Part shown: positions 16,126 through 25,185 of the stretch, piece by piece
How the letters are laid out: each line of letters starts with the position of its first letter
Position numbering within the stretch: position 1 is the first letter of the stretch
From: Candidatus Coprenecus stercoravium
Lineage (GTDB): Bacteria; Bacteroidota; Bacteroidia; Bacteroidales; UBA932
Assembly (NCBI GenBank): GCA_019116865.1
Contig: DXAW01000082.1
Span: 1 to 42,954, forward strand
Direction: 5' to 3'
Length of the DNA: 42,954 nucleotides
Position numbers and translations under genes: made by a program
Notes under the pieces: generated by a model
What the model was told of the DNA's origin: nothing
The model's input: only the letters and a program-made list of their open reading frames with translations
The model's database searches: none

Positions 16126-17313
16126 CTACTTCGGAGGGCCCGGCATGAACGGACTCCGCTCCATCTCCGGTCCTTTGACTTCCGGAGCCGCTATTCTCAG
16201 ACCTGATATTACTGTTTCTCCTTCTCCCAGTCCGGAAATGATTTCCGTCATATCTCCGTCGGTGGCGCCGATGGACACTGTCCGGGGTATAATATCCGTA
16301 CCACGGAGTGTCCAAACCGTCCTGCCTGCGGTCTGCCCCTGTGCGGAGGCGGAAACCTTAAAACCCACTTTAGAGAAAATCTCCGGATCGGGAACAAACC
16401 GCAGAGCTTTGGACGGCACTGCACACACGTTCCGGCGGTCAAGCGTATATATCGTGACGTTGGCCGTCAGACCAGGTTTTAATTTCAATTCAGGATTGGC
16501 CGCGCTGATGACCACCTCATAGGTCACTACGCTGGATTCCGTAGTGGCTTCGAGACGTACTTGCAGCACTTGACCTGAGAAAATGTCGTCAGGGTATGCG
16601 TCTACCGTGAACTCTACCCTTTGTCCTTCCTTCACATAGCCTATGTCGGCCTCGTCCACATCAGCGACCACCTGCATGTCGGTCAGGTCATTGGCTATGG
16701 TGAACAGGGTAGGTGTCTCGAATCCGGCGGCTACTGTCTGACCCTCTTCCACGGCCCTGCTGATAATTACTCCGTCTATGGGAGAGGTGATGGTGGCGTA
16801 GCCCAGGTTGCGCCGTACCCCTATTATCGAGGCCTGATTGAGAGCATAGGTGTTCTTTGCGGATTCGTAAAGGTAAAGGGCCTCGTCGTATTCCGAGTCG
16901 CTTATCAGCTCTTTTTGATGAAGCTGCTCCTTTCTCAGGTACTCCTTCATTCTGTATTCGTATTCGGTCTTGCTGGCTGCGAGCTGGGCTTCGGCCTGCT
17001 CAAGCTCTGACTCCAGAGTGACCTTGTCCATCTCCGCTATGAGCTGGCCGGCTTTTACATGGTCGTTGTAGTCTACATACAGCCTGTCTATTATGCCGGA
17101 CACCTGCGTGCCGACTTCGACCAGAGTGACAGGCTCGACCGTGCCCGTCGCCGTTACGGAATTGTGGATGTCCGTGCGGATTACCGGGGCCGTTTCCAGA
17201 CCTATGCCGCTTTTCCCGGCCGGCTTTGCAGTCAGCCAGATGATTACTGCTGCGGCCAGAACGGCTGCGGCTATGCTCCAGATGAGCGCTTTTTTAAGTT
17301 TAGTATTCTCCAT
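16126..17313 (-). CDS. MacA-like periplasmic adaptor (HlyD/RND-type membrane fusion protein)
   Basis: Adaptor of 395 residues anchored by an N-terminal helix (about 8-28). The order is: lipoyl half (VEVGTQVSGIIDRLYVDYND), a coiled-coil hairpin (about 95-165), second lipoyl half (YATITSPIDGVIISRAVEEG), beta-barrel domain, and a membrane-proximal domain. The C-terminus is Pro-rich (FMPGPPK). It joins the MacB-like ABC subunits to the TolC-like channel. The first 14 nt overlap the end of the TolC gene. Confidence 0.94.
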   Translation of the reverse strand: MENTKLKKALIWSIAAAVLAAAVIIWLTAKPAGKSGIGLETAPVIRTDIHNSVTATGTVEPVTLVEVGTQVSGIIDRLYVDYNDHVKAGQLIAEMDKVTLESELEQAEAQLAASKTEYEYRMKEYLRKEQLHQKELISDSEYDEALYLYESAKNTYALNQASIIGVRRNLGYATITSPIDGVIISRAVEEGQTVAAGFETPTLFTIANDLTDMQVVADVDEADIGYVKEGQRVEFTVDAYPDDIFSGQVLQVRLEATTESSVVTYEVVISAANPELKLKPGLTANVTIYTLDRRNVCAVPSKALRFVPDPEIFSKVGFKVSASAQGQTAGRTVWTLRGTDIIPRTVSIGATDGDMTEIISGLGEGETVISGLRIAAPEVKGPEMERSPFMPGPPK

Positions 17314-18649
17314 ATATACCTTTTCCTTGATAGATGTTGAGCAGTTCCAGATTGAGCAGGGTCATATACTTGGCCTGAAGAGTCTCAAGTCTGGCTGTTG
17401 TCAGTTCGTTTTTCGCAGTCAGCAGTTCCACAGTGTTTTTCACACCCAGTGCGAACTGTTCGCTGGTGAGTTCATAGCTCTCCTCGGCGTATTCCTCCTG
17501 TTTCAGAGCGGATACGAACCGGGACTGGTTGGACAGGACATTGAGGTAAGCCGTCTCCACCTCCTGCAGCAGATTTTTTTCTATGCTGCGTTGCTCAAGC
17601 ATGCTGTTGTCCGCCTCGATTCTGGCTTTGTTCACGGCCGTGCGGGTCTGCCTGTTGGAATATATCGGGATGTTCAGCGACAGGCCGATGTTCTCATTGA
17701 AATTGTTCCAATATTGATTGCCGGTATTGTAGCCTGGAGTAGAACCTGTAGCCGTGCCGGCTCCTGTGGCTGTCATATAGCCGGTACCTACGCCGGCACT
17801 GAGAGTAATGGAAGGGTAGTACCCTGAGCGGGCCTGGCGTATGCCCATCTCGGCAGCCTGGACGGACAGACGGCCGCGTTTGATCTCTGGCATGGCCTCC
17901 AGGGCCGCAAGATATATGTCGGACTTGGGAGGCAGTACTGTCAGAATCTGCTCTGCCGGCACATCCGGCCCTACGGGGTTGATCTCTTCGGTTATATCCA
18001 GCTCCAGAAGCTGCTTCAACTGAAGCCTGTAGTCATCCAGTGTGGTCCGGGCGGTCACGGCCTGATACTCGTCACTCATCCACTGGCTTTCGAGCTGGGC
18101 GAAGTCCACCTTGCTGATGGAGCCTGCTGCCCACATCTGCTCGGCTCTGTCTCTCTGAGCTTTGGACGCATCAGCCGTGCTTCTGGCCACATTGACTGAC
18201 TCTGCCGCATAAAGACATTGCATATAAGCCTGAATTATGGCGGTGACGATGTCGTTTGCGGTCTCCTCTACGGTGAGCAGGTCTATCTCGTTCTGCATTT
18301 TCTGCTGTTTGAGAGCTATGTTGAGACTGCCGCCTTTGAAAAGAGTCACACCGGCGTTGATGCCGTATGTCCCGGTGTACATATTGTTGTCGGTCACGTC
18401 TTTGGACGGATAGTTGGAGAGACTTTGGGAAGTGGACGCCGATAGAGACGGAAACATGGCTGCTCTGGCCTGTTTGGTGTCCTCCATGCCGGAAAGATAG
18501 CTGTTACGGCTTTGTTTCAGCTGTATGTTGTTTTCAAGGGCATAGTCCACGCAGGCTTTCAGGGTCCATGTTTTTACGGAATCCGCATCTTGGGCGGACA
18601 CTGTCCCCGCAATACCGGCTAAACATATTATCCACAGCAGTTTCCTCAT
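17300..18649 (-). CDS. TolC-family outer membrane protein
   Basis: Outer-membrane channel subunit of 449 residues from the ATG at 18649. The signal peptide ends VSA-Q. Two homologous helical halves begin TWTLKACVDYALENNIQLKQ, the standard OEP start. The reading frame continues 7 codons upstream to a GTG at 18670, but the predicted -7 promoter element covers that codon, so the ATG is chosen. It is the first gene of the MacAB-type export operon. Confidence 0.93.
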   Translation of the reverse strand: MRKLLWIICLAGIAGTVSAQDADSVKTWTLKACVDYALENNIQLKQSRNSYLSGMEDTKQARAAMFPSLSASTSQSLSNYPSKDVTDNNMYTGTYGINAGVTLFKGGSLNIALKQQKMQNEIDLLTVEETANDIVTAIIQAYMQCLYAAESVNVARSTADASKAQRDRAEQMWAAGSISKVDFAQLESQWMSDEYQAVTARTTLDDYRLQLKQLLELDITEEINPVGPDVPAEQILTVLPPKSDIYLAALEAMPEIKRGRLSVQAAEMGIRQARSGYYPSITLSAGVGTGYMTATGAGTATGSTPGYNTGNQYWNNFNENIGLSLNIPIYSNRQTRTAVNKARIEADNSMLEQRSIEKNLLQEVETAYLNVLSNQSRFVSALKQEEYAEESYELTSEQFALGVKNTVELLTAKNELTTARLETLQAKYMTLLNLELLNIYQGKGIYGEY

Positions 18650-18669
18650 ATTCACTGTCGAATTTTCCA

Positions 18670-18677
18670 CAAAAATA
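18670..18677 (-). promoter_or_regulatory. Candidate -7 element for the MacAB-TolC-type operon
   Basis: On the minus strand this reads TATTTTTG, a TAnnTTTG match. The start of transcription would be near 18663, giving a leader of about 14 nt to the ATG at 18649. It overlaps an in-frame GTG, arguing against that codon as the start. No convincing -33 box is seen. Confidence 0.5.
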
Positions 18678-18736
18678 TCCTATGTATATACGAAAGGGAA
18701 AAATAATCGACGGAATGGCGGATTTTGTCGGCCGGA

Positions 18737-18768
18737 TTTGTATTTTAAAGTTTTATTACATATGTTTG
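18737..18768 (+). promoter_or_regulatory. Bacteroidota-type promoter of the BACON-like lipoprotein gene
   Basis: TTTG (18737-18740), 20 nt, TATGTTTG (18761-18768): a full consensus match. Transcription would start near 18775, about 25 nt before the ATG. Confidence 0.85.
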
Positions 18769-18799
18769 CTAAGTTTTACAGATTATAATTTATGCTACT

Positions 18800-20557
18800 A
18801 TGAAGAAATGTTTGACTATCTTAATGACTGTTCTTGCATTCGGTATGATGTCCGGATGCAAAAGCGGCAACGGCCCTGACACACCGCAGAATGCTCCCAG
18901 AATTAATCTGGGCGTACAGGGCAACATCACCGTAGATGCCAAGGGAGGTGAGGCCAAGATTCCTTACACTATCGTTAATCCGGCCAAGGGAGGAGAGGTA
19001 AAGGCGTCTTCATCTCAGGACTGGGTATCTGTTACAAGCTACACTGATTCAACGATAATACTGGATGTGGAGACCTATACTGAGGAAGAAAACAGGAACT
19101 CCATCATTACCATAGAATACTCCTATGACGGCGGAAATGCGACTCCGGTACAGGCCAATCTGGTGCAGAGAGGAGCCAGGACATATGACCATGAGCTCAC
19201 AGCTGAGGTATTCACCGGTACATATGAGGAGATTAACGGCCATCACTGCTTTACCGTGAATCTTTCCAATCTGGGCTATGATGCTGACGGATACGGCAAG
19301 CCGGAAGGAATGTATTATTCGATAATCTTCTTTTCGGAAGAGCCTGCGGATTTGGAGAATCCTCTTCCGGCAGTCGGAAAATACGAGGTCAGCGACAATG
19401 CGGGAGACTCTACCGTAATGGTCATTTCGCCCGCTTCGTCTGTTCTCAGCTATGACGAGAACGGAGACAGAGACCTCGATGCGGCTCTGGATTTCGGAAC
19501 CATGGATATCAGCCGTGAGGGCAATGTATTTACATTCGACGCCGAGCTTGAGGATGATAACGGAGAGACACACCATGTCATATACAGCGGAGAGATAGAG
19601 CTCAATGTTATTTACAATGGTATGCAGGTGATTACCAGTGATGTGGATCTTAAGGCCACTCAGGTGACACCTCAGTATATGACAGATGACTACGGGGTGA
19701 TGCAGGTATATCTGCATATGACCGATATGAAAATCAACAATGGAAAATATGAGGCTCCCGGTTCGCTGCTCCGTGTGCATACATTCATGCCTTATGACAG
19801 GAACGGAAACATAGCAGCCGGACATTATGTGGTGGAGGAGACGCTTAGGGAAAACAGTATCCTGGCCGGATATCTGAGTGGGGAAACTCCTTACGGAACA
19901 TTCGTGGACGTGGTTGACGAGATGGAGAACGAGTTCTTCGGTCTTGTGACATCCGGTACTATGGAAGTGGAGAAGAGCGGCAGCACCTACAATATCACGT
20001 GCAATTTCACCACCTCGGACGACTACACCGTGACAGCCTCTTTCAACGGCAGTCTTGAAGACATGATAGACAAGCCGGAGCCTTTCTCTACATTTGAGGG
20101 CAACAGAATACTGGCTCTTTCCGAACCGTTCAAACAGACTGAAGCAGTATGCTACGGTTCTGACTTCTACCTCACCGGGGATGCTGGCAGCAGATGGGTG
20201 ATCACCATACGCTCCGGTTTCAGTCAGGTGGAGGACGGCGTAGCTTTGGATATCGTAAGCTCTGGTACATTTGAAAGCGGTATTGCTACAGGAACATATA
20301 CGCCGGCGGTAGGATTCCCCCGGACAGGAGAATATCTGCCCGGCAGCATGGTTGAGGGTGGTATCTACGGTTCCAATTACATCGGAGCCTTCTTGAACGG
20401 TATGCCTTCCAAATATGCTCCCGCTGTCAGCGGTAATCTGGATATTACCAATAAAGGCAATGATAATTACGACATAAAGTTTAGCTTTGTGGATGATTTG
20501 GGCTATACATGGGAAGGTGAATACAGCGGCAAACTGACAGTATCCGAGGGGAAATAG
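18800..20557 (+). CDS. BACON-like lipoprotein with three related C-terminal beta modules
   Basis: A 585-residue lipoprotein (lipobox MSGC, Cys20). Residues of about 35-125 look like a BACON domain: GNITVDAKGGEAKIPYTI, then DWVSVT, and a final strand QANLVQRGA. The remaining 450 residues contain three similar modules of about 140-150 residues. Each opens with a segment on the theme YYSIIFF/LLRVHTF/VITIRS and ends with a strand set of the type GxMxIxxxGNxFxFxxxLxDDxG followed by YSGxL. BACON domains in this phylum are linked to carbohydrate or mucin binding, often in polysaccharide-utilisation loci, but no SusC/D or glycosidase gene is nearby. The gene is monocistronic, with its own promoter and terminator. 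Confidence 0.82.
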   Translation: MKKCLTILMTVLAFGMMSGCKSGNGPDTPQNAPRINLGVQGNITVDAKGGEAKIPYTIVNPAKGGEVKASSSQDWVSVTSYTDSTIILDVETYTEEENRNSIITIEYSYDGGNATPVQANLVQRGARTYDHELTAEVFTGTYEEINGHHCFTVNLSNLGYDADGYGKPEGMYYSIIFFSEEPADLENPLPAVGKYEVSDNAGDSTVMVISPASSVLSYDENGDRDLDAALDFGTMDISREGNVFTFDAELEDDNGETHHVIYSGEIELNVIYNGMQVITSDVDLKATQVTPQYMTDDYGVMQVYLHMTDMKINNGKYEAPGSLLRVHTFMPYDRNGNIAAGHYVVEETLRENSILAGYLSGETPYGTFVDVVDEMENEFFGLVTSGTMEVEKSGSTYNITCNFTTSDDYTVTASFNGSLEDMIDKPEPFSTFEGNRILALSEPFKQTEAVCYGSDFYLTGDAGSRWVITIRSGFSQVEDGVALDIVSSGTFESGIATGTYTPAVGFPRTGEYLPGSMVEGGIYGSNYIGAFLNGMPSKYAPAVSGNLDITNKGNDNYDIKFSFVDDLGYTWEGEYSGKLTVSEGK

Positions 20558-20578
20558 TCCCTTTGGAATATAGAGACA

Positions 20579-20614
20579 AGCCGGTCAATCATAAAATGAT
20601 GACCGGCTTTTTTT
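20579..20614 (+). terminator. Rho-independent terminator after the BACON-like lipoprotein gene
   Basis: AAGCCGGTCA and TGACCGGCTT form a 10-bp stem (20579-20610) around a 12-nt loop that could itself pair briefly. The plus strand then continues with a T tract to 20614. On the minus strand there is no T tract, so it acts mainly on the plus strand. Confidence 0.9.
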
Positions 20615-20631
20615 GTGCTATGGCTTGTCTT

Positions 20632-21273
20632 TCAGAGTACGGGGATGCTCATTAGTCTGGTTTCAGGCCAGTCACGGGCGAGCACGCCGCGGATGTAGTC
20701 TTCCGTGTCGCGGCTGATGGTCTTGTCGTCTTCTTCCGGAAAGAGATTGTAGGCCACGGTGTGCAGGCGGATGCCTCTGGCACGTATTGCTTCCAGTCCA
20801 AGCAGGAAATGATTGATGCTTCCCAGGCGGCCGGATGTCACGTAGATGAGCGGATAGCCTTGCCGGGCTATGTAGTCTATGGTGAGCAGTCTGCGTGTCA
20901 GCGGCACCATAAGTCCGCCGGCGCCTTCGAGCAGTACGGCGTCGTATCGGCCGGAGAGTTCTTCGGTGGCCTTCTGAATCTTTATGAAATCAATCGGCCG
21001 GCCGTCTATCTCGGCGGCCAGATGGGGGGAGCACGGGTAGGAAAATATCTCGGGCATGGTCAGTCCCTCACGGTCCTCGGGCAGCAGGCCGCATCCCATG
21101 ATTCTGCGGTGCAGCTCTATGTCCTCCGACATGCCTGTGTTCCCTGTCTGAATGAGTTTCTGGGTGACGGTGCGCCTGTCCTCTGAATTCCAGATGCGGG
21201 CTATGTATCCTGTGGCGTAGCTTTTCCCGACATTGGTGTCGATTCCGCTTACGAAGTATACGTTGTTTTTCAT
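20632..21273 (-). CDS. bioD: Dethiobiotin synthase
   Basis: ATP-dependent enzyme of 213 residues that closes the ureido ring of 7,8-diaminopelargonate with CO2 to give dethiobiotin, the penultimate biotin step. A P-loop GIDTNVGKS (10-18, Lys17) replaces the common GTDTEVGKT. The core EGAGGLMVPL motif is present. It is the last gene of the bio operon and its ATG overlaps the bioC stop by 4 nt. Confidence 0.95.
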   Translation of the reverse strand: MKNNVYFVSGIDTNVGKSYATGYIARIWNSEDRRTVTQKLIQTGNTGMSEDIELHRRIMGCGLLPEDREGLTMPEIFSYPCSPHLAAEIDGRPIDFIKIQKATEELSGRYDAVLLEGAGGLMVPLTRRLLTIDYIARQGYPLIYVTSGRLGSINHFLLGLEAIRARGIRLHTVAYNLFPEEDDKTISRDTEDYIRGVLARDWPETRLMSIPVL

Positions 21274-22019
21274 TTTTTTGCTATTAGATAGATGGGATGA
21301 TATGTAAGCGGCACGCTTCCGTCACCGGCTCCATATCCGGATAAATATTCTGCGGAGAACTCAGCCAGACGTCCCTTGGTCCATGAGGTGCGGGTGACGC
21401 CGGTGACTCCGGTGTGCTTGAGATGGCGCAGGACTTCGGTCGGGGAGGGGAAATGCAGGGTAAGGTGCTCCTCCTCCGTCAGGACCGTCCTCAGCCCCGC
21501 TTCGGTGAGCAGGTCATGCAGCCGGTTCATGGTAAGGTAGTTCAGTCCGGTACCGGTGACAGCGGTGACCTCATGCAGGTTGTCCGGCCCGAAGGTGGTC
21601 AGGGCCAGGCAGCCACCCCCGCGCATCAGCGTCCGGCATCGGGTGATGAAGGCTCCGGGGGCCTCGAACCACTGCAGGACGGAGCAGGAGACTATCAGGT
21701 CCCGGTCATCGGGCAGGGCACACGTTTCTGCATCTCCAGGGGTAAAATGGACTTGAGGCGTGAGCAGATCGGCAAGTGTGCCCTTGACTTCCGGGCAGAT
21801 ATCGTTGAGGGCCATCTCCTCCGGTCGGAACCGCTTCAGGAACTGTCGGGTGAATGTCCCTGTGCCGCATCCGATTTCCAGCACCTTGTGCGGTTCTTCC
21901 GTAAGTACGCCTGAAAGCAGACTGCACAGTCTTGATGCGATGACAGTCTGGGCCTGGGCATATTCCGCATAGCTCCTTATGGACCTGGCGAAGCGGGTGC
22001 GTATCAGTTGTTTGTCCAT
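21270..22019 (-). CDS. bioC: Malonyl-[ACP] O-methyltransferase
   Basis: SAM-dependent methyltransferase of 249 residues that methylates malonyl-ACP, so the fatty-acid machinery can build the pimeloyl chain. The SAM-binding motif is VLEIGCGTGTFT (about 46-57), with LALTTFGPDNLHE later in the fold; the TFGPxNLxE pattern is typical of BioC. The N-terminal KQLIRTRFARSIRSYAEYA fits the family. Neighbours BioG and BioF give the next pathway steps. Its start overlaps the end of bioG by 16 nt. Confidence 0.95.
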   Translation of the reverse strand: MDKQLIRTRFARSIRSYAEYAQAQTVIASRLCSLLSGVLTEEPHKVLEIGCGTGTFTRQFLKRFRPEEMALNDICPEVKGTLADLLTPQVHFTPGDAETCALPDDRDLIVSCSVLQWFEAPGAFITRCRTLMRGGGCLALTTFGPDNLHEVTAVTGTGLNYLTMNRLHDLLTEAGLRTVLTEEEHLTLHFPSPTEVLRHLKHTGVTGVTRTSWTKGRLAEFSAEYLSGYGAGDGSVPLTYHPIYLIAKK

Positions 22020-22690
22020 GAACTGCCTGAGAAGATAAGTTTTCTGAAAGTTTCCGGGTGCCAGTGCGGTATGTCGAGTATGCTGACCGGGACTCCGGCC
22101 CTGGTCCAGGCTGTTTTCTGATTAGCGGCCGGGAATATCATGTCCTCCGTCCCGATTACCGCATGACTCCATGCAAAATTTCCGGAGGTAGATTCCCGGA
22201 CGGCCTGTCCTAGGGCGGCAAGCTCCTCCCGCAGCTCTTCCAGAGTTCTGGACAGGGGAAGGTCCGTCAGTCTCTCAAAGGCTTCGGCTGAGCCGCACAT
22301 CCGCCTGCGGAACTTACTCAGGTCCCTTTCGGACAGAGACGCCAGCGTACCGTCGAACACAGCCTCGGGTATGCCCATGCTGTCGTGAATCGGAAAAGGC
22401 GTGCCGTTGACCGCCACCCGGTAGCCCGGTGCCATATCCAGTCCGGACAGCACCCGACCGGCAGCCCAGACGCCCATCGACCATGCCAGTACCCTCGTGG
22501 TGCTGTAGCCTTCGAGCATTCCGGCATTGAAGCGGAGATCCCGGTAGTCCCAGCACATCATCACATCGCCGGTCCCGCTTCCGTCTGTCATCTCTCCGTA
22601 TTCGAACATACACGGTTCGGCTCCCCATCCTGCGAAGAACAGCAGCAGGTCGGATGCCCCGTCAACCTTTCTCAGAAAAGCCTGTTTCAT
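22004..22690 (-). CDS. bioG: Pimeloyl-[ACP] methyl ester esterase, BioG type
   Basis: Alpha/beta hydrolase-like protein of 228 residues (DUF452 family) that removes the methyl group from pimeloyl-ACP methyl ester and so ends chain elongation. Features: oxyanion-type LLLFFAGWGAEP near the start, nucleophile Ser71 in AWSMGVWAA, and a C-terminal DIPHWHP with the likely catalytic His. BioG takes the place of BioH in this phylum. The stop-start overlap with bioF (ATGA) supports translational coupling. Confidence 0.93.
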   Translation of the reverse strand: MKQAFLRKVDGASDLLLFFAGWGAEPCMFEYGEMTDGSGTGDVMMCWDYRDLRFNAGMLEGYSTTRVLAWSMGVWAAGRVLSGLDMAPGYRVAVNGTPFPIHDSMGIPEAVFDGTLASLSERDLSKFRRRMCGSAEAFERLTDLPLSRTLEELREELAALGQAVRESTSGNFAWSHAVIGTEDMIFPAANQKTAWTRAGVPVSILDIPHWHPETFRKLIFSGSSWTNN

Positions 22691-23877
22691 ATATTGTCAA
22701 TTAACCTCGTAATGTCTTCCTCCTCCAGGGCGGCAGTCAGCGAGAACCTCAGCCTCGAAGTCCCCTCCGGTACTGTAGGAGGACGGATGGGCAGCACATA
22801 GAATCCGTGCCGCTGCATGTCTTCGGCCCGCAGCACCGCATCGGTGCTGGAACCTATGATCATCGGTATGATATGGCTCCCGGAGGGCATCTGCATCCCG
22901 CTCTTGATGAATGCTTCCCTGAGTCTGGAAGAGATTCTGTCCAGATGTTCCCTGCGTCCTCCGAACCGCTGCAGCCGCTCCATGATGAAGAGGCTCCATG
23001 CGACATTGACCGGAGGCAGGGCGGTGGTGAAAATCAGGGTGCGCATCTTATTGACCAGATATTCCTTGAGCACCCGGTCGCAGACCACGTATGCCCCTAC
23101 TGAGGCAAGGGCCTTGCCGAAGGTGCCGCAGAGCAGGTCGATGTCCCCGATGCAGCCGCATTCCTCCGCAAGGCCGAGCCCGTTGGCCCCGCGTACTCCC
23201 ACGGCGTGGGCCTCGTCCACGTAGAGCATCACTGACGGCCACCTCCGCTTGATCTCCACAAGCCGCTGCAGAGGGGCGAGGTCTCCGTCCATGCTGAAGA
23301 TGCTCTCGGTGACGATAAATATGCGCTCGTACGCTCCGGACTCTTTTTCCAGGATGCTTTCCACCTGGGCGTAATCCTGATGCCGGAACCGTATGCAGCG
23401 GCCTTCGCACAGGCGGATGCCGTCGATGAGGCTCGCATGTACCAGCTTGTCCGCTAAGATGAGGGTCTTCCGGTCGCAGAGGGCCGGCAGCAGTCCGCTG
23501 TTCATGTGGTAGCCGCTGCTCAGCACCAGAGCGCTCTCCCGGCCGTACATGGCGGCCAGACGTTCTTCCAGTGCCCCGTATGCCTCATGGTTGCCGGTCA
23601 GCAGCCGGGACGAGGAAGACGACAAGGGAAGCCATCCTCCTCCGGATGGAGAAGAATGCAGGCTGTCCGCAAATTCCTCCGCCAGACTCCGCTCCGAGGC
23701 CAGGCCGAGATAATCGTTGGAGGAGAGATTGAGCATCCTCCGGCCGTCACGGCTGATCCACCGGCCCCGGCTCTCTGCCTGCGGCAGCACTCTCAGGCTT
23801 CCGACAGCTTTAAGCCGTTCCAGCTCAGCGGCATAACTCCCGTAAACGGCTCTGTTTTTTTCCATGGTCTGCTGCAT
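22687..23877 (-). CDS. bioF: 8-amino-7-oxononanoate synthase
   Basis: PLP enzyme of 396 residues condensing pimeloyl-ACP with L-alanine to give KAPA. Motifs: LSSNDYLGLA near the start, VDEAHAVGVRGANGLG (the Asp that contacts PLP), and LCGTFGKALASVGAY, whose Lys forms the Schiff base. Length is normal for the family. The start is 6 nt after the bioA stop. Other alpha-oxoamine synthases (for example KBL) share this fold, but the bio context decides the call. Confidence 0.95.
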   Translation of the reverse strand: MQQTMEKNRAVYGSYAAELERLKAVGSLRVLPQAESRGRWISRDGRRMLNLSSNDYLGLASERSLAEEFADSLHSSPSGGGWLPLSSSSSRLLTGNHEAYGALEERLAAMYGRESALVLSSGYHMNSGLLPALCDRKTLILADKLVHASLIDGIRLCEGRCIRFRHQDYAQVESILEKESGAYERIFIVTESIFSMDGDLAPLQRLVEIKRRWPSVMLYVDEAHAVGVRGANGLGLAEECGCIGDIDLLCGTFGKALASVGAYVVCDRVLKEYLVNKMRTLIFTTALPPVNVAWSLFIMERLQRFGGRREHLDRISSRLREAFIKSGMQMPSGSHIIPMIIGSSTDAVLRAEDMQRHGFYVLPIRPPTVPEGTSRLRFSLTAALEEEDITRLIDNI

Positions 23878-23883
23878 TATGTG

Positions 23884-25185
23884 TTATCCGTGTATTTCGC
23901 TTACTATTTTCAACATCCGGGAGGTAAGTACGGACAGTTCCCCGGGTTCTATGATAAAGGGCGGCATGGTGTACACCAGCTTTCCGAAGGGCCTGAGCCA
24001 GATGCCTTCCTCTACGAAGCGCTTCTGCATCCAGGCCATGTCAACCGGCTGCTTCATTTCAAGTACTCCTATGGCTCCGAGCACCCTCACATCCGCTACT
24101 GACGGTATCCGGCGTGCCGGAGCCAGCTCTTCCATCAGCTGCGCCTCTATCCTGCGCACCTTCTCCTGCCAGCCGCTCTCAAGCAGCAGGCGGGTGGATG
24201 CTATGGCGACGGAGCAGGCCAGCGGATTGCCCATGAAGGTGGGTCCGTGCATGAAGACTCTCGGGTCGTGCGAGGAGATGGTATCCGCCACCAGGTCATT
24301 GGCCAGTACGGCCGAGAAAGTCATGTAACCTCCGGTGAGGGCCTTGCCCACGCACATGATGTCCGGCTCCACCCCGGCGTGTTCCCAGGCGAAGAGCTTC
24401 CCGGTGCGGCCGAATCCGGTGGCTATCTCGTCGAATATCAGCAGCAGCCCGTGCTCCCGGCAGAGGGCGGCCGCCTCCCTCAGGTACTGGGGATGGTAGA
24501 ACCGCATACCCCCGGCTCCCTGCACTATCGGTTCGAGGATAAGGGCCGCTATGTCCTTTCCGTGCTTTTCTATGATCTCCCGCAGCGGGTCTGTGTCGTG
24601 AGGGTCCCAGTCCCCGTCGAAACGGCTGCGGGGCGAGGGTGCGAAGTACCTCACCGGCAGGGCGGCTCCGAAGAGGGAGTGCATCCCGGTGACAGGGTCG
24701 CATACCGACATGGCGTTCCAGGTGTCGCCGTGGTAGCCGGTGCGTATGGTCACGAAATTGGTCCTGTCGGGATGTCCGGCGGCCACTTGGTACTGCACGG
24801 CCATCTTCATGGCCACCTCCACGGCCACCGAACCGCTGTCGGCATAGAAGATGTGGCTCATCGAGGGCGGAGCGATGCTCAGCAGCAGCTTGCCCAGTTC
24901 TATGGCCGGCTCATGGGTCAGCCCTCCGAACATGACGTGGGCCATGCTGTCCAGCTGCCGGCGGACGGCCTCGTTGAGTACCGGATGGTTGTAGCCGTGT
25001 ACGGCGCACCACCATGAGGACATGCCTTCGATGAGTTCCGTGCCGTCCTCAAGGGTTATCCGGCAGCCCTGTGCGCCGCGTACCTTGTAGGTGGGCAGGG
25101 GGTTGATGGTGGAGGTATAGGGATGCCACAGATGGTCGTGGTCAAATGTGTCGAAGTTGGGGCTGGCAGGGGTCTCAGAGTTCAT
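23884..25185 (-). CDS. bioA: Adenosylmethionine-8-amino-7-oxononanoate aminotransferase
   Basis: PLP aminotransferase of 433 residues converting KAPA to DAPA, typically with SAM as amino donor. The N-terminal HLWHPYTS motif is characteristic of BioA. Also seen: [21 protein letters not shown]-like region [31 protein letters not shown], and the Schiff-base Lys in [12 protein letters not shown]. The first 11 nt overlap the end of bioB. Confidence 0.96.
   Translation of the reverse strand: MNSETPASPNFDTFDHDHLWHPYTSTINPLPTYKVRGAQGCRITLEDGTELIEGMSSWWCAVHGYNHPVLNEAVRRQLDSMAHVMFGGLTHEPAIELGKLLLSIAPPSMSHIFYADSGSVAVEVAMKMAVQYQVAAGHPDRTNFVTIRTGYHGDTWNAMSVCDPVTGMHSLFGAALPVRYFAPSPRSRFDGDWDPHDTDPLREIIEKHGKDIAALILEPIVQGAGGMRFYHPQYLREAAALCREHGLLLIFDEIATGFGRTGKLFAWEHAGVEPDIMCVGKALTGGYMTFSAVLANDLVADTISSHDPRVFMHGPTFMGNPLACSVAIASTRLLLESGWQEKVRRIEAQLMEELAPARRIPSVADVRVLGAIGVLEMKQPVDMAWMQKRFVEEGIWLRPFGKLVYTMPPFIIEPGELSVLTSRMLKIVSEIHG

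Noticed and set aside
18650-18670. GTG start giving a longer TolC protein
   Set aside because: The -7 promoter box covers the GTG, and the signal peptide begins properly at the ATG at 18649.
20579-20614. Terminator serving both the lipoprotein gene and bioD
   Set aside because: The minus strand has no T run after the stem, so only plus-strand function is supported.
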